Assembly: GCA_902537235.1 (NCBI GenBank)
Contig: CACBAO010000009.1
Coordinates: 1-64,000 of the forward strand
Direction: 5' to 3'
Origin: an uncultured Alphaproteobacteria bacterium
GTDB taxonomy: Bacteria; Pseudomonadota; Alphaproteobacteria; Rhodobacterales; Rhodobacteraceae
Length of the DNA: 64,000 bases
The notes under the pieces are model-generated. The model did not search any database, was not told the DNA's origin, and was given only the letters and a program-made list of their open reading frames with translations. Each line of letters opens with the position of its first letter. Position 1 is the first letter of the stretch. A program made the translations under genes and the position numbers. Below, in pieces: positions 61,043-64,000 of this stretch.

Positions 61043-61071
61043 ACTAATGTGTTCCTAATAGAAGTTACTGA

Positions 61072-61158
61072 GCCCGCTTGGTGGAATTGGTAGACACAAG
61101 GGACTTAAAATCCCTCGACTTAAAAGTCGTGCCGGTTCAAGTCCGGCAGCGGGCACCA
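61072..61158 (+). tRNA. tRNA-Leu (anticodon TAA)
   Basis: An 87-nt class II tRNA. Acceptor GCCCGCT pairs with AGCGGGC, discriminator A, CCA encoded. The anticodon stem GGGA/TCCC encloses CTTAAAA, giving TAA (for TTA/TTG codons). The long variable arm CGACTTAAAAGTCG is a perfect small hairpin, and the T arm has GGTTCAAGTCC. Confidence 0.97.
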
Positions 61159-61231
61159 TTGGACAAAGACTTTGCATTGTGCAATTTGCACAGTTTTTGC
61201 ATTTGGAAAATAATTATATTAAAGTGGAAGA

Positions 61232-61684
61232 GTGAATCTAGGCCAAATGAACATGGAAAACAACATTATCAAAGACCGTATCCAAGATGTTAGAGAACGT
61301 TTTCTTTCAGGCAATCAGATTGAGGAAATAAGACAAAATGTTACTTCCTTAGTGAACGAGCGTTTGGATGAATTTCAGAATGCTCAAAACAACGCTTTTA
61401 AGGAACTTGAGGTTGCTATAGATAAACTTGAAAGTCACCAGAGAGAAATGATTGCTTACTTTAACAAACAGTTGATGGCACTAGAGGAAGAACAGAAAGC
61501 GTCAAATAGCGAAGTTTTGAAATTGGCATCAATACAAAATCAAAATTTGTCTAAACCAACCAGAAATAAAAATTTTGTTTCGAAAAATGCGTCCCCGTAC
61601 ATTAAAAAAATTGCTAATAATAATATTCTAGCGTTTCTGGCTGTAGTGTCATTTCTGGGGATCTTAGCACTTAACTTTTTCTAA
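61232..61684 (+). CDS. coiled-coil protein with C-terminal membrane anchor, unknown function
   Basis: Up to 150 residues. Residues about 15-100 are highly helical, rich in E, Q, K, N and leucine, and look like a coiled coil. A basic linker (KPTRNKNFVSKNASPYIKK) follows. The last about 20 residues form a single hydrophobic helix (ILAFLAVVSFLGILALNFF) ending at the C-terminus, so it is probably tail-anchored in the inner membrane facing the cytoplasm. The start is uncertain: GTG 61232, ATG 61247 or ATG 61253. I recognise no family. Its stop is 4 nt from that of argF on the other strand. Confidence 0.7.
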   Translation: MNLGQMNMENNIIKDRIQDVRERFLSGNQIEEIRQNVTSLVNERLDEFQNAQNNAFKELEVAIDKLESHQREMIAYFNKQLMALEEEQKASNSEVLKLASIQNQNLSKPTRNKNFVSKNASPYIKKIANNNILAFLAVVSFLGILALNFF

Positions 61685-61688
61685 AGTA

Positions 61689-62624
61689 TCAAAATAAACC
61701 TAAGCACCATCTAAGAATAGATTTTTGCACATGCATTCTATTTTCAGCCTCTTGTATAGCAACGCATCTTTTGTCTTCAAAAATGTCCAGAGACACCTCT
61801 TGACCTTTATCAGCAGGAAGACAATGCATAAACAGCACTTCTTTGTTGGCTACACTCAATAGCTCTCTAGTCACTCTATATTTTTCCAAATCATTAAGTT
61901 CCGATTTTCGAAGATTGTTGTCATGCATAGAAACCCACTTATCGGTCACAATAAGATCTGCATTTTCAACTGCTACAACTGGATTTTTTTCAATAGTGAG
62001 AATATCGGATCTGTATTTTTGTGTAAATTCTAGCATTTTTTGACTAGGTTCAAACTTTGTGGGCCCAGAAAAAACAATACAAAAATTTAAACTGGCAGCA
62101 GCATGCAGTAAGCTCTGGAATACATTATTTGCAACCCCCAGCCAAACAACCTTTTTTCCAGTAATGCTACCTCTAATTTCTTGAAATGTAAATATATCAG
62201 TTAAAACTTGGCAGGGATGGGACTCATTTGTCAAACCATTAATTATTGGGATTTTTGAATGTCTGGCAAATTCATATAATTTTTCTTCTTCATAGACTCT
62301 GAGCACCAAAACGTCTAAAAATAAAGAAAACATTACACTTGTATCCTGAAGGGTCTCACCTTGACCCAAATGAATTTCATCTTTGCGAAGATTAGAAACC
62401 TGGCCACCAAGTTTCAATACGGCGGCTTCAAAAGAGAGTCGCGTTCTTGTTGATAGCTTTTCAAATAGCAATCCCGTAATAGTATTATTTAGACAGCGAC
62501 TGTAACGCTCGTTATAAATAGCATCTTTAAGTGTTGCCTCTTTTATTTTGCTTGCGTCCTCAAGTATTGCGCTCAAATTTTTTGGAGTGATTTCATTTAT
62601 ATTTAAAAAATTGTTCACTGTCAC
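61689..62624 (-). CDS. argF: ornithine carbamoyltransferase
   Basis: Makes citrulline from ornithine and carbamoyl phosphate. Carbamoyl-phosphate binding is by KLSTRTRLSFE (Ser58-Thr-Arg-Thr-Arg) and the HPCQVLTD motif in NESHPCQ. The ornithine side contains DKWVSMHD, and the catalytic cysteine is in MHCLPADKG. The 311-residue length is normal. Its ATG overlaps the argD stop by 4 nt, so the two arginine genes are coupled in the order argD-argF, as in many alphaproteobacteria. Confidence 0.97.
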   Translation of the reverse strand: MTVNNFLNINEITPKNLSAILEDASKIKEATLKDAIYNERYSRCLNNTITGLLFEKLSTRTRLSFEAAVLKLGGQVSNLRKDEIHLGQGETLQDTSVMFSLFLDVLVLRVYEEEKLYEFARHSKIPIINGLTNESHPCQVLTDIFTFQEIRGSITGKKVVWLGVANNVFQSLLHAAASLNFCIVFSGPTKFEPSQKMLEFTQKYRSDILTIEKNPVVAVENADLIVTDKWVSMHDNNLRKSELNDLEKYRVTRELLSVANKEVLFMHCLPADKGQEVSLDIFEDKRCVAIQEAENRMHVQKSILRWCLGLF

Positions 62625-63817
62625 TTTCCCATTTGTGATAATACTTTTTGTAATCTTTCAGCACCCTCTTCAATTTCTTTATATTTAATAATTAGAGGTG
62701 GTAATATTCGCAGAGTATTTGACCCCCCTGGCACCAATAGAAGATTTTCTTTCCTGCACTTTTCGACGAGGTCGATGTTATTACTGACGCATTTTAACCC
62801 TAACATCAACCCTTTTCCCCTAACCTCCAATATTTGCTGCGGAAACATGGTTTGCAAGTTATTCAATTTTTCTTTAAAGAAATCACCTTTTCTGCGAATT
62901 GTAGTTAAAAAATTTGGCTTTAAAATGCACTTAATTGTCTCTAGCGCTACTGCACAGCCTAAAGGATTACCTCCATAAGTTGAACCATGAGTTCCAGGCA
63001 CCATACAAGCTGCAACCCTTTTTGTTGCTAAACAGGCGCCGATAGGAAAGCCATTTCCTAAACCTTTTGCCAGCGCCACAATATCTGGTGTAACCTCGCA
63101 GTTTTCATGCGCTAAAAAATAACCGGTTCTTCCAATCCCAGATTGAACTTCATCAAATATAAGAAGTAAGTTATACTTTTTACACAGCTTTTTGAGCCCC
63201 TTAAGAAACGAACAAGGTAAAGTTACTATTCCTCCTTCTCCCAGTATTGGCTCGACGAGGATTGCACATGTTCTTTCGGATATTTTCTTTTCCACACTTT
63301 CAAGTGATAATTTTCTTACGGTATCAAAACCTGGCAGCTTTGGACCAAACCCTTCCAGTAGCTTCCTACTGCCAGCTGCTGAGATTGTACCCATAGTCCT
63401 TCCGTGAAAAGAGCCTTCAAAAGAAATTATTCTATTTCTATTTGATTGGCCTTTTGAGAAATAAAACCTTCTAGCAACCTTTATTGCACATTCAACGCTC
63501 TCAGCTCCTGAGTTTGTAAAAAACACTTTATCTGCAAAAGTATTATCAGTAAGCACATTTGCCAATTCTTCTTGTTTTGGCACCGTATACAAATTTGATG
63601 TATGCCAAAGTTTTGATCCCTGATCTGCTAGCACTTTAACTAGCTTGGGGTGGCTATGACCTAATGAGTTCACGGCTATTCCCGCACCAAGATCTAAAAA
63701 CATTTTACCTGTCTTATCAAAAAGTCTTACGCCCTTGCCTCTCACAAATGCTAAGTTAGATCGGTTATAGTTACTCATTAGGGAAGTCTCTTTGGGGCGA
63801 TTTAGGATTTTAGTCAT
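62621..63817 (-). CDS. argD: acetylornithine aminotransferase
   Basis: A 398-residue PLP-dependent class III aminotransferase converting N-acetylglutamate semialdehyde to N-acetylornithine. The start region YNRSNLAFVRGKGVRLFDKTGK is typical. The cofactor-site motifs are NSGAESVECAIKVARR, SFHGRTMGT and LIFDEVQSGIGRTG. The Schiff-base lysine lies in ALAKGLGNGFPIGA. The C-terminal substrate domain ends with LRILPPLIIKYKEIEEG. It is the first gene of argD-argF. Confidence 0.97.
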   Translation of the reverse strand: MTKILNRPKETSLMSNYNRSNLAFVRGKGVRLFDKTGKMFLDLGAGIAVNSLGHSHPKLVKVLADQGSKLWHTSNLYTVPKQEELANVLTDNTFADKVFFTNSGAESVECAIKVARRFYFSKGQSNRNRIISFEGSFHGRTMGTISAAGSRKLLEGFGPKLPGFDTVRKLSLESVEKKISERTCAILVEPILGEGGIVTLPCSFLKGLKKLCKKYNLLLIFDEVQSGIGRTGYFLAHENCEVTPDIVALAKGLGNGFPIGACLATKRVAACMVPGTHGSTYGGNPLGCAVALETIKCILKPNFLTTIRRKGDFFKEKLNNLQTMFPQQILEVRGKGLMLGLKCVSNNIDLVEKCRKENLLLVPGGSNTLRILPPLIIKYKEIEEGAERLQKVLSQMGK

Positions 63818-63850
63818 AAAACTCTCTTTAGCTTTTACATTCTATTGATG

Positions 63851-64000
63851 TTAATACTTCAAAAAATATCCAGTGGAAAACCATTTCCAGACCATTACAA
63901 ATAAAATAAGATTAAAGGACAGAATACCAAGGCACCCAAAAAAAATATTTGATTCTGCATTTCCTAGCGCACCAAATCGTACCCCATCCATTAACCAAAA
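63851..64000 (-). CDS. ABC-2 type permease, C-terminal end (partial)
   Basis: Reading from the right edge gives 49 codons ending in TAA 63853-63851. The sequence FWLMDGVRFGALGNAES, followed by a hydrophobic helix and a basic end (STGYFLKY), matches the last part of ABC-2 permeases. There the motif GFRYGFLG-like precedes the final membrane helix. The substrate is unknown. The rest of the gene lies outside the window, 33 nt upstream of argD in the same direction. Confidence 0.7.
   Translation of the reverse strand, partial: FWLMDGVRFGALGNAESNIFFGCLGILSFNLILFVMVWKWFSTGYFLKY

Noticed and set aside
61078-61293. Open frame of 71 codons on the plus strand
   Set aside because: It runs through the tRNA-Leu gene and its frame has no protein-like features; the tRNA explains the region.

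Overview
The window is a low-GC (visibly AT-rich, roughly 35-40% GC) bacterial chromosome segment. Everything points to an alphaproteobacterium, most likely a streamlined marine member of the Rhodobacterales. The order rpmH-rnpA-yidD-yidC-engB-argB followed by a ferredoxin-like gene, the order rplQ-rluC-ATP12-aapJQMP, and adk between secY and rpsM are all, from memory of that order, typical of it. Genes are tightly packed, many are linked by ATGA stop/start overlaps, and most convergent pairs meet with 4 nt or less between stop codons. Taxonomy is inferred from gene order and protein resemblance only; no search was run.

Layout. 1-0.8 kb: edge of an accessory segment on the minus strand, with the start of an FkbM-type methyltransferase, a 45-codon ORF and a small helix-turn-helix-like ORF that overlaps the glmS stop. 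0.8-4.9 kb: glmS (minus), diverging from rpmB and lepA (plus). 4.9-6.3 kb: three small minus genes (lipoprotein, CIA30-domain protein, YtoQ). 6.4-15.1 kb: accessory metabolism and transport, comprising an aldo/keto reductase, an MFS carrier, an EamA exporter, a crotonase, an NTF2-like/CitE-like/serine hydrolase operon, and an operon of a BLUF blue-light sensor, a tiny membrane protein and an AEC carrier. 15.3-17.2 kb: uup (ABC-F) and tRNA-Arg. 17.4-22.2 kb: rpmH-rnpA-yidD-yidC-engB-argB plus a clearly decayed ferredoxin-like pseudogene. 22.2-26.7 kb: the general amino-acid ABC transporter aapJQMP, with an intrinsic attenuator after aapJ.

26.9-58.6 kb: a continuous minus-strand block. Read in transcription order it is tRNA-Trp, secE, nusG, rplKAJL, rpoBC, rpsLG, fusA, tuf, the S10, spc and alpha ribosomal clusters with secY and adk, rpoA, rplQ, then rluC and an ATP12-type chaperone. 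Good sigma70-like promoters are visible ahead of rpsL and rpsM, and an L10-type leader lies ahead of rplJ. Two ribosomal genes too short for routine ORF calling, rpmH and rpmD, are present. 58.8-64 kb: metG, a DUF2177 membrane protein, tRNA-Leu(UAA), a tail-anchored coiled-coil protein, argF, argD and the C-terminal end of an ABC-2 permease.

Together the window is mostly the translation/transcription core, arginine biosynthesis (argB, argD, argF) and amino-acid uptake. The parts least explained by standard annotation are the BLUF-membrane protein-AEC operon, the left-edge decay zone, the ATT-started engB, the switch-like L10 leader and the near-zero spacing of convergent genes.
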